Below are positions 1 to 12,060 of a stretch of DNA of 64,000 nt, in pieces. Source of the DNA: Alisma plantago-aquatica (taxonomy: Eukaryota; Streptophyta; Magnoliopsida; Alismatales; Alismataceae); assembly GCA_963693085.1 (NCBI GenBank), contig OY856412.1:1411408894-1411472893 (forward strand), written 5' to 3'. The position numbers and the translations under genes are program-made. Each line of letters begins with the position of its first letter. The first letter of the stretch is position 1. Below the pieces are notes generated by a model. That model saw only the letters and a list, made by a program, of their open reading frames with translations, had not been told where the DNA came from and ran no database searches.

Positions 1-945
1 GCTGAGAAGAAAAGGATAAAACCAAAGACACAAGAAAAAGGACATGCATGTCTCTACTCAAAAAAACTCAGGCGTCCAAATGAGCAAAGAACAACTCATA
101 ACCAAGACAAAACAAAGAGACTTCTGAATCATCAATACGAGCTCCAGAAAACCAACACAAAGCTTTGAGATCATAGGATAAGAACTGGATGATGAAGAAA
201 CCATAAAAACATCTTCAGAAGACCATAGAGCATACTATCAGACCCCTTGGCAGGTTAAAAGGAAAAAACAATTTCCAAGAGTAGACCCAAAAAAGTAGCC
301 TGAGATGTATAACTGAGCTTCAGAAGCTAGAATCATAGGACACCCAACCTTCAGATAACGTTGAGAACTCAATAGAGGGGCAAAGGATTCATCAAATCCA
401 GACTTGAGTAAAGAACCATTGGTCATATAGCTGACCCAAATGAATTAAACTCTGAACTCCAATTATGCCGAGGTAGAAACACTCTCAAATCAATAAGAAT
501 GACAACCCATATGTTATTAGGATCAATTTGTTCCAAAACTACCAAATATAGTACAAAATACATATGCTTGAGATAAATGACTCATTATTTCCAAAACTCA
601 ACATATCATCAAACTCCATAGGCCTTTTGTCAATGAACTTGCACTCAGTAGCTTTAGACCATACAAAGGCAGCAACATGGCTGATAAAAAATAAGTGCTG
701 AGTCGATTCATTTGAATTTCTGCAAAGAAAGCAAAAGGATGTACAACATAGCCCTCTCTTTCTGAGGTTGTTCATCACAAAAATAATGTCTCTAGCAACC
801 TTCCAAACTAACATGTTGGAATTTTTAGGTCCCTTATGCCACCATAATCACTTGACCCAATCTAGACTAGGAACTTTGGACCTAAAACACTCCCAAGTAT
901 CCCTAAGTCTGATATTGACTTTACCATTTAGATGAATACAATCAG
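1..945 (-). pseudogene. L1-type LINE, 3' part: zf-RVT and RNase H-like remnants
   Basis: This is the downstream end of a plant L1-type non-LTR retrotransposon, running off the left edge. On the minus strand from 814 to 539, 91 codons show the spacing of the zinc-binding domain that follows plant LINE reverse transcriptases (zf-RVT): WKVAR, then RKRG, then CFLCRN, then ES..HLFF and VW. From 426 to 238 a second stretch (NGSL, then GF, then SEAQ and a following G) looks like the RNase H-like domain that closes many plant LINEs. Stops and frameshifts interrupt both. It joins, in the same orientation, the piece at 16904-19733; the gap is the solo LTR inserted at 946-16903. No poly(A) tail is visible inside the window. 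Domain calls rest on motif spacing read by eye. Confidence 0.72.
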
Positions 946-2125
946 TGTAACATACCAAATCTAGAACCTACCCTAGAAGTTTGACCTTTTGGGCTTAGCC
1001 AAACAAGGTTGGGGTTAGAACTAAAAGATGTTTGGTATAACTCTAATGAGCTAATGCAAGTATAAATCACCATTATGTAACCTAATGTTCTCACATTAGT
1101 CTTAGGCCAATAATTGGTACATAAAATAGATCACATGAGATAATGTTAATTCAAGTTTAATAATCACACATAAATCTTTAGGTGAAGTTTTGAACATAAT
1201 TAGATGGATAAAAATAATAATGATGATAAATGTGAGGATAATAGTCTCAAATATTAACTATGTCATAACTCATTGAAGGAAACCCCAAAAGTGGAATCTA
1301 AGTTAAAAATCATATTCCTTGGGTCCCAATTGCCTTGGTAGTCAAGTTTCACATTATTCACATAATAATAATTAATTTAATTCATTATGGATAGAGAAGA
1401 TCTATGTTTTCCCCAAAATATAAAATAAAATAATAAATGACTCCAAAAGAGAAAAATAATCTTGTATTTGTAATATACATAATAAATATAGCCTTTGAGT
1501 GAATTTTCATCTAATTTGGAGAAAGTTTGCTTAAAATGTGAAATTAGGAGAGAGAGAGTGTAGAACCTTCAAAGTATTAAATAAAGGTACAAATAACTCC
1601 AACATGTAAAATTGATGGTAAATTCATATCCAACACATTAAATATGACTTGTGGATGAAGTTTCATCAATTTTGCATAATTCTAGACGTATCTAATAATT
1701 AGGAAAGAGAAAATGCGGTTTACTTTAAAAGAATTAAATAATATAGCAAAAGTCTCTAAAAGGGAAAACTAATGTCAAAATCAGATTCATGTCCTAATTA
1801 GGCTCAGTATCAAATTTCATTTAATTTGGACCTTATTTGTACCTTCAATTGAAGAGAGAGAGAAAGGAAAATAATTTAATCAACACTTTACAAAATTTGG
1901 ATTAGGAAACATCAGCCCGCATAAATAGTAACTGCGGACCAAGGTCTGGTATTCTGGGCATAACTCCCTCATTTCTTAATGAAATTTCACAAAATAACTT
2001 GTGTTGGATTGAAAATTTAATTCGGCATCTATACATACCATATTCATATCCTAACGTGGATAATGAGAGAAACTCCTAAACTTTTTCTTCAAGTCTTGTG
2101 AAAAAACTTCTCACACACCCCCACT

Positions 2126-2133
2126 TATAAATA
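2126..2133 (+). promoter_or_regulatory. TATA box of the 3.2 kb solo LTR
   Basis: TATAAATA lies about 1.18 kb from the LTR start and is followed by a pyrimidine-rich stretch (CCTCTACCCCGGTCCTCC) of the kind often found at LTR transcription starts. Inferred from position; not tested. Confidence 0.5.
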
Positions 2134-3771
2134 CCTCTACCCCGGTCCTCCTCGGTTGTGTTGTGAACCTCCTCTCATTCCAATTTCATATTTTCTTGAG
2201 TGTGTGGCTACTGGTGGTCATGTTTTGATTTTTCCTTGCATCGTTATTTCACCCAAAAGCCGAACGTGGTTCTTTGTTTGAGTTTGCGGCATTGCTCCCT
2301 GACGTCACATGTTTATTTTTGGAGCATATTTGGACCTCAGGTAAACAACTCTGGCACTTGTTATTCATGATCGGTTAGTTAGTTTCACAAACGAATGATG
2401 AACGTAGTTTTTCGCCAAACTCTTAGATAAGTTTTTCCTTGCCCATCTGACATCTCTTCCTCTCTCGCAAATTCCCTACTGATTTGACTTTTTCTATTTT
2501 TTATAGGCTCATTTTGCAAACTTCATATCTTTTAATCTATTGGTCTAAAAATTATAAATAAATATATTTTGGAATTGGAAAAATATTCTTTATCTAATAA
2601 AAATACTTTCAGATTCTAATTTCAATGTTTTTGGAAGGATGAATTTTGGAGAATAAAATACATGTATAGAACTCATAATAAATGTAACTTAATCATATAA
2701 GCTCCAAATTGGATAAAAAGATATGTTTTCTTAATCAAGAGAATCTAATAAATCACTTGGTGATGTTTTTAGAGTTTAATTAGAATTTAATAAAAAGGTG
2801 ATTTTCTTGGGTTGCAATATAATAATCAATTAATGTTTTGCATCTAATATGAAATTAGGTGAAAAGATATTCTGTTTGGATCTAGGGTGTGGACCCTAAC
2901 CTGATACACACATCATTAAGGTATGATTGCATATCAGATTATTTCTATATTGAGAAATTTCCAATTTCTCTCTTAATGTATATTTGCATCCCCGATTATT
3001 CTTTTGAGCAATTAGCCTATGTTTCTTCATTCTCGTGGTTCTATGGACAACAACTTACACAATATGTCTTTTCTCTTGGATATCATGGTTGATGTGAACT
3101 GCCTTATTTGTTATTGATCTTGTGGTCATGGATATTCTCTTGGACTCTTATCTTATGCCTTGGTGCATGTTGGTTTTATTTGATGCTATGTGCCCACTTG
3201 CAGGTGGGTGTATGTGTTGTCCATTGTGTGATGGCAACATTGTATAATTCTGACTATACCTTTTACTTGCCTCTACATTTTACATGCTATGTGATTTAGT
3301 AGCACTAGAGTAGTATAATTGCATTGGTTTTGGGTTATGTGCCCTTATTACGTTTTTGGGATGGAGGTGGCCCCATACTCGTGTTTCAAATTTATGAGGT
3401 TTGGACCACTTTATATATATATTTGGAAGTTTGGTTATGTGTCATTCTCTATCAGGTTTCAAGTTTATGAGGCTTTGCCGACTTTGTCTTTATAATGTTC
3501 TAGGGCTATGTTTATCTCATATGCATGCAGGATGATGTTTATGAATTATGGGTTATTGATGAATGCATATTCATCATGGAATTCAATTACCTTATTGGGT
3601 CAAAGTCGACTCAATGCATTCAATTTCATTTACTAAATATCAAAATGTGCAAATTTATGTAATTGGTCCAATTATCATGATTTTAACTGAATTTATGTTG
3701 ATTTGATGCAGGTCTTGATGAGGTTGAACAATCAGCTGGGACCCACCTTTAACTCACCCTTGGTTTTGATC

Positions 3772-4928
3772 AATCGGTCTGACCAAACGGTCTCACCATT
3801 CGGTCTTGACCAATCGGTTTCATCTATTCGATCTCAAGACCGTATGGATAGCTTCACCTCAAAACCGTTTAGATCACTGTCATTCAAGACCGTTTGGGCT
3901 TCTATCTCTCCACACCCTTGGATCTCAGATCTACAACCCCTGTTTATTTAGGAAAATGGTCTGCCCTATCATTCCCCTCCTAACTGTCCCTCAAGACCGT
4001 ATGAGCTGCCTCATCTCAAGATCGTTTGAGCAATATCAAACCTGGACCGATTGCCACCTCTGCCTTCATCTTTTTCGTCTGTCATCTTCAGCCACTGGAA
4101 CCCTAGCTCCACCTGCAGCGTCAAAATCTCTGTGACCTGCAACCATCTCCTTTACCCTGACCTCCTATGTGTCTCCTCACGGTCTTCTTCAACTGACCAC
4201 CGACACGCCAGCAACATCGACACCTTCTCTCCTTCTTCTTATTCCTTCCACCCAACCTGTAACCCTAGAAGCACCTATAATCGCTTGTCTACCGCCCACA
4301 GTAGCCGCCACCATCGCCCACACTGACTGCGCCGCCACCTCCAACCAAACAGTCTCAGACCGTTTGGATGCAAGGGACTCCAAGACTGATCGTGATGACC
4401 GTATGGGAAAGAGCGATGACCGTGTGGGCAAGGAGTGATGACCAATTGGGAAAGAGCGATGACCGTGTGGGCAAGGAGTGATGACCAATTGGAGGTTGTC
4501 ATCGTGGGACCATTTGGAGGGTGGATACTTGAGACCGATTGGACGACGCCCAACCAGAGATCGTATGGAGGCAGACTGCCCAGACTGTTTGCTTCTCCAA
4601 AAGCACAAGACCGATTGGATATATGTGAACGATGAAAGCCAAACCGTATGAGGGCAAGCATCCAAGACCGTTTGGTCAAGTACTCAGGATCGTTTGGGCA
4701 ATGTACTCCAAACCATTTGATAAAGATACCAAGACCATTTGGTCATATACATAGCTAACCGTATGGAAAAGTGGATCATGAGACCGAATAGGATGGACCG
4801 TTTGGAAAAGTTACCAACACCAAACCATTTGCACAAGGACTATGAGACCATTTGGAAAAGTTACTTATCAAGACCATTTGGTCATAAGCAACCAAACCGT
4901 ATGGTAACTTAACTCAAGACCGTTTAGG
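3772..4928 (+). repeat. Array of GACCGTTTGG-type words in U3 of the Athila 5' LTR
   Basis: Counting by eye there are about 36 imperfect copies of a 10-base word on either strand (GACCGTTTGG, AACCGTATGG, GACCATTTGG, GACCGATTGG and complements such as AAACGGTCT), commonly 20 to 40 bases apart, with a gap around 4060-4340. The array stops about 15 bases upstream of the TATA box, where enhancer-like sites would be expected. Open frames of 60 to 160 codons on both strands here are by-products of the repeats. The AACGG core is the core of MYB sites including the MSA element; binding is inference. Confidence 0.8.
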
Positions 4929-4942
4929 ACCAGACCCGAGCC

Positions 4943-4950
4943 TATAAATA
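4943..4950 (+). promoter_or_regulatory. TATA box of the Athila 5' LTR
   Basis: TATAAATA in the context GCCTATAAATAGGACC, repeated in the 3' LTR at 14964-14971. It follows directly on the word array and precedes the presumed transcript start. Confidence 0.7.
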
Positions 4951-5490
4951 GGACCAATAGGGTCCTCATTTGGGCATCGGATCTGGGGACGCCGACAGGC
5001 TGCCCAAGCACAAGTTTCGATCTAGATCTGTCCGATCCTGCCACTGTCACTTCACCTGCCGTTCCTGCTGCAACTCAAGGAGATTGAGAAGAGAAGAAAG
5101 GAGGAGTGAGAAAGACTGCCCGTTCTATCTTGGCATCCCTCGTTCTCCATCCAAATCTGCTCCGACACGACGTAGGAGACTGTGTCATCTTCACCGAGCT
5201 GCGACCACCTTCTACATCATGCTCATGGTGAAATTCTCTCTCTTTCTTATTCTTCTTGTTTCTCACATCATGAGCGAGTAGTTCCTTTTCGCTGGGGTGC
5301 GGGGACTAGCCCCGCTTCCCATACAACCATGTCTTTTCATTTAACATTCCAAGTCAATGTATATAACTTTTCATTTCGTTGCTAATTGATATGCTTGTAG
5401 TTGATTACCTACTTGCTTTCATCTTGTTCTTCTCTTTGTAGTATAAAATGTCAATTAATGAGGTAGACTCCTTAACGAGAAATCTGATAG

Positions 5491-5930
5491 GGTTCCTTGA
5501 GTTCGTAAGTGTATGATCCATGAGGGGACGAGACATCTAGCCTACGGTGATGCTTCTGTGGTCTAAACATCCCTCAGGGAGGACCAAAACCTTAGTTGGA
5601 TGTTGTATCTTCTTGTTAATCGTTGATGTTTGCTTGCAAACTAATCGCCTACATGTATGTTGATTAGCACCGTTGACTCCCAGACTAGAAATAGAATGGG
5701 GTTCCTTGAGGTCGTAAGTGTATGATCCATGAGGGGATGAGCCATCTAGCCCACGGTGACACTTCTGTGGTTTAAACATCTCTCGGGGAGGACCACAACC
5801 TTAGTTGGATGTTGTATCTTCAGAACCGTAAGTGCATGATCCGGATGGCAACGAGAAATCTAATGCCTAAGGGGATGCTTACGCGGGCCTAAACATCCCT
5901 CCAGGAGGGTTTGCAACAGTTCCATTTGGA
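5491..5930 (+). repeat. Three diverged sub-repeats in the Athila 5' LTR
   Basis: A unit with GTAAGTGTATGATCC, then GAGGGGA.GAG.CATCTAGCC, then CTAAACATCCCTC and GTTGGATGTTGTATCTT occurs at about 5491, 5701 and, more diverged, 5825. The same arrangement lies at about 15511-15945 in the 3' LTR, so it predates insertion. Short minus-strand open frames here (about 80 codons) are artefacts. Confidence 0.7.
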
Positions 5931-6299
5931 TTGTTAGATGCTTGCCTGGACATTATGTGTTTGGATGTGTTTGCATGTGTAGTGGTGGTGAAACCCGATA
6001 CCATCCCAATGATTCCATATCATTTAGTATAAAACAAACTTTTATTCTGCTCGTTTACTTTCATGCATTTAGTTTAGTTAACCTCAACCAAATCAATCGT
6101 TTTAAATATTAGTCTTACTTGAGCTAGATTCAATTAACAAAGATTCTTAAAAACATTGTCTCTTGGGATTCAATCCTTAACTATACTGCAATAAGACCCA
6201 TCCGCTTGCGGGTGGTATTATTGCATGAGGTTTTGGTAAAATCTCGGGAATTTGAACCCCGAGTGAATTTGTTAGTGCGATATTTGCTACGTCAAATTC

Positions 6300-6316
6300 T
6301 GGAACCGTTGCCAGGG
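6300..6316 (+). other. Primer-binding site of the Athila element
   Basis: TGGAACCGTTGCCAGGG lies 5 bases after the LTR end. It corresponds to the TGGCGCCGTTGCC-type primer site of Tat/Athila elements, with changes at the GCGCC core. It confirms plus orientation. Confidence 0.75.
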
Positions 6317-6520
6317 TCAACATAATCAGTTATTCAGATCTAGTTCATTTAAGGCTAATCTAGGATTTTACTTTTTATTTTTGAAACAATCAATCATTTA
6401 CTTGAATTTGACTCTACTCTGTGGATCTCACTTTTGAAATCTTTCTATTTTAGGTACCCTCAAGAACTAGTGCATGCACCGTTTGAACAGTCCTGGGCTC
6501 ACTACCACCTTTGATCCCGA

Positions 6521-8578
6521 ATGGCTCAAGAGGAGGAGATAGCTCAAAGGGTAGCTCAAGCCCTCAATGCACAGAGAGAAAGGCTCATGCAAGAAGCCTG
6601 AGCTGCCGTTAATAAGAAATCTTAGCAGCACAAGCAGTGGCACAAGTAGCAGAACTGCAAAAGGATCTTAGGGAATTCTCTATCCCTAAAGCTGCTGACG
6701 TTCATCATCCAGTTCAACCTCCTCCCATCAATGCTAATAATTTTTGCTGACGTTCATCATCCAGTTCAATCTCCTCCCATCAACGCTAATAATTTTGAGA
6801 TACGAGCACATTGGATCACCCTGCTTCAAAATAACCCGTTCTATGGTAAGCAGGGAGAGGATAGTCAGGGACATCTCCTAAGGTTTATTGATCTATGTGC
6901 CATGACAAAACAAAATGGAGTATCTGATGATGCCATTCGACTCCGTCTCTTCAAGTATTCCCTTGTAGATAGAGCTATAAGTTGGTATAATTCGTTGCAA
7001 AGTGAAATACCCATCACCACCTGGGAACAACTCCAAAATGTGTTTCTGGAAAAGTTCTATCCTCCATCTCTCACCTATGAAATTAGAGGCCGAATAACAA
7101 ATTTCACTCAAGTCACTGGAGAAACCCTTGCTGAAGCATGGGATCGATACAAAGAGATTCTACGCAAGTGTCCACACCATGGAATTTCTAAGAACCAACT
7201 CATCGAAATTTTCTATAGGGGTGTGGACGATGATATCAAAAGGTTTTTAGATTCCTCATCTGGAGGAAACTTCATGTGTCAAAGTTATGACAGCATATGG
7301 AGGGTCGTCACCCTTGGAGCTGAAAATCAAGCTAATTGGGGTAGATCTGTAGGTAAAGGAGTCTTGAAAGTAGCTATGGTTGAAGCTACTCCCGAATACA
7401 AGTCTATCACTGAAACCCTAAAACTCTTAGTTGCCAAGCAAGACCATATTGAATCATCTCTTGCTGCAATTGGAAGAGGACGTTCGCCCACTCAACAACA
7501 AGAACAGATCAAGTCTGCTTCTCTGTTCTATGAAGCATGTAAAGGAATTGATCATTCCACTTTAGCATGTAATGTTCTTTATGATGTTTTTCTAAGCAAC
7601 ATATGTGGACAAGGAGATAATGGTCAAATGGAAAATCTTAATGATGTTAATACCATCCCTGGTCAAGGTTATTACAATCTGAATCAAAATAGGAACCATC
7701 TAGGGTTTCAATATGGAAACCCCTCTAGAGCAGTAAACTCACATCAATTTGGTTCGAACAATCAACCATGAGGCCCACCAGGATTCTAGTATAATCAACA
7801 ACAGAATTTTGGAAATCAAGGAAATTTCAAGGGAGGCTTTCAAAATAGGAACTTCAATAATTATCAAAACAATTCTCAGTACCAGAATCTTAATCAACCT
7901 CAAGGAAAACAAGCCGGTCCCATCTCACCTGATGATAAGCTATCAGCCATTGAAAAGATGTTGCAAACTAAACAAACTATGATAGCTAACCAACAAGCTC
8001 AACAGAAGGCTATTGAATCCCAATTAGCTCAACTTGCAGCTAGCATTAAGCCACCAACTGGGGTTTTTGCTGGCCAATTGGAAAATAATCCTAAGCACCC
8101 AGAACAACTGAAGGAGGTCACCACCATGTCAGGAAAGGACTATTCTAATCATCATGTCAGGCCACCTGTAGTTATTATAGATGAGGATGAATCCACGATT
8201 ATACAAGACTCCACAACTCCAGAGTCTCAACCAAAATAATTAGTAACCACCGATAAGATAGACAAGGAAAGTCCTGAGAAACCTATCGATGAAGAAACTG
8301 AAACACCAGAACCTGATATCCATGTATACAAGCCTCATATACCTTTCCCTACTCGTTTAAGGCAAACCAAGCTTGATACTCAGTTCAATAAGTTTAAAGA
8401 AGCTATGAAGAAACTTAATGTTGATATACCCTTTTTGGATGCGCTGGCTGAGATACTAGTCTGGACAAAATACTTAAAGTCACTCCTCACTAGGAAACAT
8501 ATAACTGAAGAATATGAGACAATCAAGTTAGCTAAAATGACTTCCGATATCATCCAAAGTGAGATGCCCAAGAAGTAG
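6521..8578 (+). pseudogene. gag: Athila gag pseudogene
   Basis: This encoded the capsid-nucleocapsid protein. The first ATG I accept is at 6521 (MAQEEE...); the frame meets TGA at 6599 and is then disturbed by a 52-bp tandem duplication (6694-6745 repeated from 6746). The main open stretch is 6731-7771, with the Athila capsid core: FEIRAHWITLLQ, LFKYSLVDRAISWY, TTWEQLQ, LAEAWDRYKE, CPHHGI and FYRGV. A zinc knuckle follows (YEACKG.DHSTLAC), whose first cysteine has become tyrosine. After stops at 7769 and a little downstream, the same frame continues through a Q/N-rich region and KLSAIEKMLQTK, ending with TAA near 8239 and TAG near 8576. At least five stops; not functional. Confidence 0.9.
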
Positions 8579-9256
8579 AAAGATCGAGGATCTTTTAGGA
8601 TTTCCTGCCATATCGATGATTCTTCGTGTATGAAAGGACTGGAAGATCTTGGTGCTAGCATCTCCATCATGCCACTCAGCCTTTGCAAAAGGCTAGGGTT
8701 TACTGAACTTATCCCAACTAGCATGACCATACAACTCACAGATAATTCGATAAAACGTCCGTTAGGAATGATTGAGGATGTACCTGTCAAGGTAGGAAAA
8801 GATTCCAATGTTCCATGTGACTTTGTCATCATGGACATAAAAGAAGACACCAGATGTCCTCTCATCTTTGGATGCCTGTTCCTCACCACTGCAAGAGTTC
8901 TAATTGATGTTGAAGCAGGAACGTTGCTACTCAGACTTGGTAAAGAAACTCTCGAATTCAAAGTTTTTGAAAGTATGCGAAGACCAAGCATGCAAGAGGA
9001 AGTTTATCTTATCGATTGCATAGAGAAGATGTCACTTCTGACTCAAGAGAATCATGAATCAGACAATCCATTAGAAGTTGCTCTAACAAATCCATCAGTT
9101 GATGAACCCATAAATGAACAAGTTAAAGAATATATTCTCGACCTTGACACTGCTGAAGAAGACTCTGAAGCCAAAATGGAAGAACTCAAGGTTGTGGAGG
9201 CTACTGAAGAAACATACGAAAAGCCAGAAGCCCCTGAGATGAAGCCCTTGCCCTAG
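8579..9256 (+). pseudogene. Athila protease region of pol
   Basis: The frame of gag continues after the stop near 8576. At 8630-8700 it encodes LEDLGASISIMPLSLCKRLG, which holds the DLGAS form of the aspartic-protease active site used by Athila elements. Downstream are PLGMIEDVPVKVGK, then DFVIMD and CPLIFG, the usual order of the retropepsin-like fold in this lineage. An acidic linker (8990-9250, rich in E and D) leads to a TAG at 9254. The protease core itself has no stop over about 200 codons. The role in the living element would be maturation of the gag-pol polyprotein. Confidence 0.85.
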
Positions 9257-10950
9257 GGACTAAAGTATGTGTTTCTGGACTATCTCAAGGTTTGTCCAGT
9301 TATTATAAATTCCAATCTAACAACAGAGCAAGAAGATAAACTCTTGAAAGAACTAAGGGAAAGAAAGAAAGCCATCAGTTACAAAATGTGTGACCTCACT
9401 GGGGTTAGTCAAGAGCTGTGTATGCAAAAGATCCCTATGATGGAAGATCACAAGCCAACTATTGAACATCAATGGAAATTGAATCCAAATATGAAGGAAG
9501 TAGTCTGTCGTGAGGTCATTAAACTGCTCACTGCTGGAATAATCTATCTGATATCAGACTCACCATGGGTGAGCCCAGTGCATGTAGTCCTGAAGAAAGG
9601 TAGAACAACTGTGATACAAAATGAAAACAATGAACTCATTCCCACTCGAACAATCAGAGGGTGGAGAATGTGCATTGATTACAGGAAGTTAAACAAGGCA
9701 ACTCGAAAGGATAATTTTCCAATGCCTTTTCTTGATCAAGTTTTAGAGCGGCTGGCTCCTCAAGAATACTTCTGTTACCTCGATGGTTACTCTAGATTCT
9801 ATCAAATACTCATACATCTAGATGACCAAGAGAAAACTACTTTCACCTATCCATTCAGAACATATGCATTTAGTAGAATGCCATTCGACCTCTGCAATGC
9901 ACCTGCAACCTTCTAACGTTGCATGGCTGCCATATTCGCCGGTCTCACTGAAACAATTATGGAAGTCTTTATGGATGACTTTTTTGAGTATGGAGACTCA
10001 TTTGGTTCATGTCTAAAACACCTCTCCCTTGTTCTCAAATGATGTGAAGAAGCACATCTTGTGCTAAATTGGGAGAAGTGTCACTTTATTGTAAGGGAAG
10101 GCATTGTCCTCGGCCATAGGGTCAGCAATAGAGGGATCGAAGTAGATAAGGCCAAAATTGAAGTGATTTCCAAGCTCTCCATCCCTGTCAATGTAAAGGA
10201 AGTTTGAGCATTCCTAGGTCATGCAGGCTTCTATAGACAGTTTATAAAGGACTTCTCAAAGATAACCAAGCCGATGACAAATCTGTTACTAAAGGATGCT
10301 GAATTCAATTTTGACAAAGAATGTGTTAAAAGTTTCAACAAACTGAAACATGCCCTTACTACTACACCCATCATCAGAGCTCCCAATTGGGACCAACCTT
10401 TTGAAATTATGTTTGATGCAAGTGATTATGTTGTGGGTGCTGTCTTGGGCCAATGCATAGAAAAGAAACATTATGTGATCTATTATGCATCGAAGACCTC
10501 GATGAAGCTCAGAGGAATTATGCTACTAAGGAGAAAGAATTTCTGGAAGTCATGTATGCCTTTGACAAGTTCAGATCCTACCTAATTGGTTCAAAAGTCA
10601 TTGTCTACACAGATCATGCTGCTATCCGTTACCTTCTGACAAAGAAAGATGCAAAACCCAGGCTAATTTGATGGATCCTCCTATTACAAGAATTTGATCT
10701 AGAGATACGAGATAAAAAGGGTACAGAGAATGTAGTAGCAGACCACCTCAGTCGCATCCACACTGTGGACATCGAGAAGATTCCGATTAATGATTCCCTT
10801 CCAGATGACCAACTAATGAAGGTCTCAGAAGCTACACCGTGGTACTCAGATTATGTGAACTACTTTGCTGCTGGGGTCATCCATCCTCAATGCACCGGAA
10901 ATGCACTGAATAAATTTATGCAGGGTGTGAAATAGTACTACTGGGATGAG
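9257..10950 (+). pseudogene. Athila reverse transcriptase and RNase H
   Basis: The reverse transcriptase starts with LKVCPVIINSNLT, PMMEDHKP and NPNMKEVV, followed by WVSPVHVV, GWRMCIDYRKLN, YLDGYSRFYQI and FDLCNAPATF. The catalytic box reads FMDDF, so both aspartates remain. RNase H follows: [40 protein letters not shown] and the tail [11 protein letters not shown]. Stops at 9914 (TAA), 10040, 10205 and 10669 (all TGA), and TAG near 10934 interrupt it. A frameshift near 10500 separates ASKT from the rest of RNase H. Where the family residue is recognisable, the TGA codons stand at arginine positions and the TAA at a glutamine position, so each is one C-to-T change away. Confidence 0.93.
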
Positions 10951-12060
10951 CCGTACCTTTTCAAACTATGTGATGATGGTCTATATAGACAATGTATCGC
11001 CGAAGAAGAAGCTCAACTTATTTTGGAGCAATGTCACTCCGGACCAGTGGGAGGACATATGAGCTCTAAGAAGATTGCCTTGAAGGTTTTGCAATGTGGA
11101 TTCTTCTAGCCAACCATATCCAAATATTCCTATGACTTTGTCCTATCATGTGAAAAATGTCAATGATCTGGCAATATAACAGAGAGATGAGATGCCATTG
11201 AATCTGTGGCAAGTAGAGATATTCGATGTTTGGGGGGTGGACTACATGGGTCCATTCCCATCTTCTCATGGATTTTCATACATCCTAGTGGCGGTGGACT
11301 ATGTCTCAAAATGGGTTGAAGCCATACCAACCGTCACTAGTGATTCCAAACTCGTCATCAAATTATTCAAAGATATTATCTTCCCTCGTTTCGGAGTCCC
11401 TTGTACTGCGATATCTGATGGAGGGTCTCATTTCCTTGAAAGAAGATTTGAAGCTTTATTGAGATAGTATGGTGTAACACACAAGGTAGCCTCACCCTAC
11501 CATCCACAAACGATTAGATAGGTAGCGGTTTCTAACCGTCAACTCAAGGTTATCCTGGAAAAGACTGTAGGCTGCAATAAGAAGGATTGGTCAGTAAAAA
11601 TCAATGATGCATTGTGGGCCTACTGAACTGCTTTCAAAACTCCCCTCAGAACTACCATTTAGATTAATATATGGAAAGGCTTGCCACCTGCCTGTTGAAC
11701 TCGAACACACTGCATGGTGGGCAATAAAACAACTGAATTTTGATATGAAAGAAGTAGGCCAAGCCAGGATTCAACAACTCCAGGAGCTGGAAGAGCTCCA
11801 AATGACAACTTATGAGAATGCCAGAATCTATAAAGAACACACAAAGTTGTGGCATGATGGTCATTTGAAGAGGAAGGACATTCAAGTTGGAGACCAAGTT
11901 CTTCTGTTCAATTCCAGATTAAAGTTATTCCCAGGAAAACTCCGTTCTCGCTGGTTAGGACCTTACATTGTCAAGGGCATCTACCCACATGGTGCTTTCT
12001 CTTTATAGAGTGAAAAGACAGGTGAATTTGTGGAAAATGGTCAACGATTGAAGAGATATT
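10951..12060 (+). pseudogene. Athila integrase, catalytic glutamate lost
   Basis: The zinc-binding N-terminus is visible at about 11029-11170 (CHSGPVGGH, then CEKCQ), with stops TAG near 11108 and TGA at 11164. A frameshift near 11183 leads into the catalytic core 11192-11467: [11 protein letters not shown] holds the first aspartate and ISDGGSHF the second. After TAG at 11465 the frame gives YGVTHKVASPYHPQT and then VAVSNRQLK. In related elements this last motif is VEVSNR, so the third acidic residue of the DDE triad is alanine here (GCG at 11523-11530 region). A later shift near 11650 leads to the C-terminal part 11604-12008 ([37 protein letters not shown]), typical of Athila. Not functional. 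Confidence 0.92.

Larger units (their letters stand above)
3557..6294 (+). repeat. 5' LTR of the Athila element
   Basis: It begins TGATGAATGC and ends CTACGTCA, 2738 bp. The start was fixed by aligning with the 3' copy, which begins TAATGAATGC, and by the gttat duplication just before it. In order it holds a word array rich in GACCGTTTGG (3772-4928), a TATA box (4943), a leader, three diverged repeats of a GTAAGTG.ATGATCC unit (about 5491-5930), and near its end the CTTGCGGGTGG motif seen in many Tat/Athila LTRs. Confidence 0.92.

Noticed and set aside
4051..4665. Overlapping open frames up to 158 codons on both strands in the Athila LTR
   Set aside because: They translate the GACCGTTTGG word array, lie in a non-coding U3 region and have no family resemblance.
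8380..8991. A 203-codon minus-strand frame
   Set aside because: It lies opposite the well-supported Athila protease frame and has no recognisable motif.
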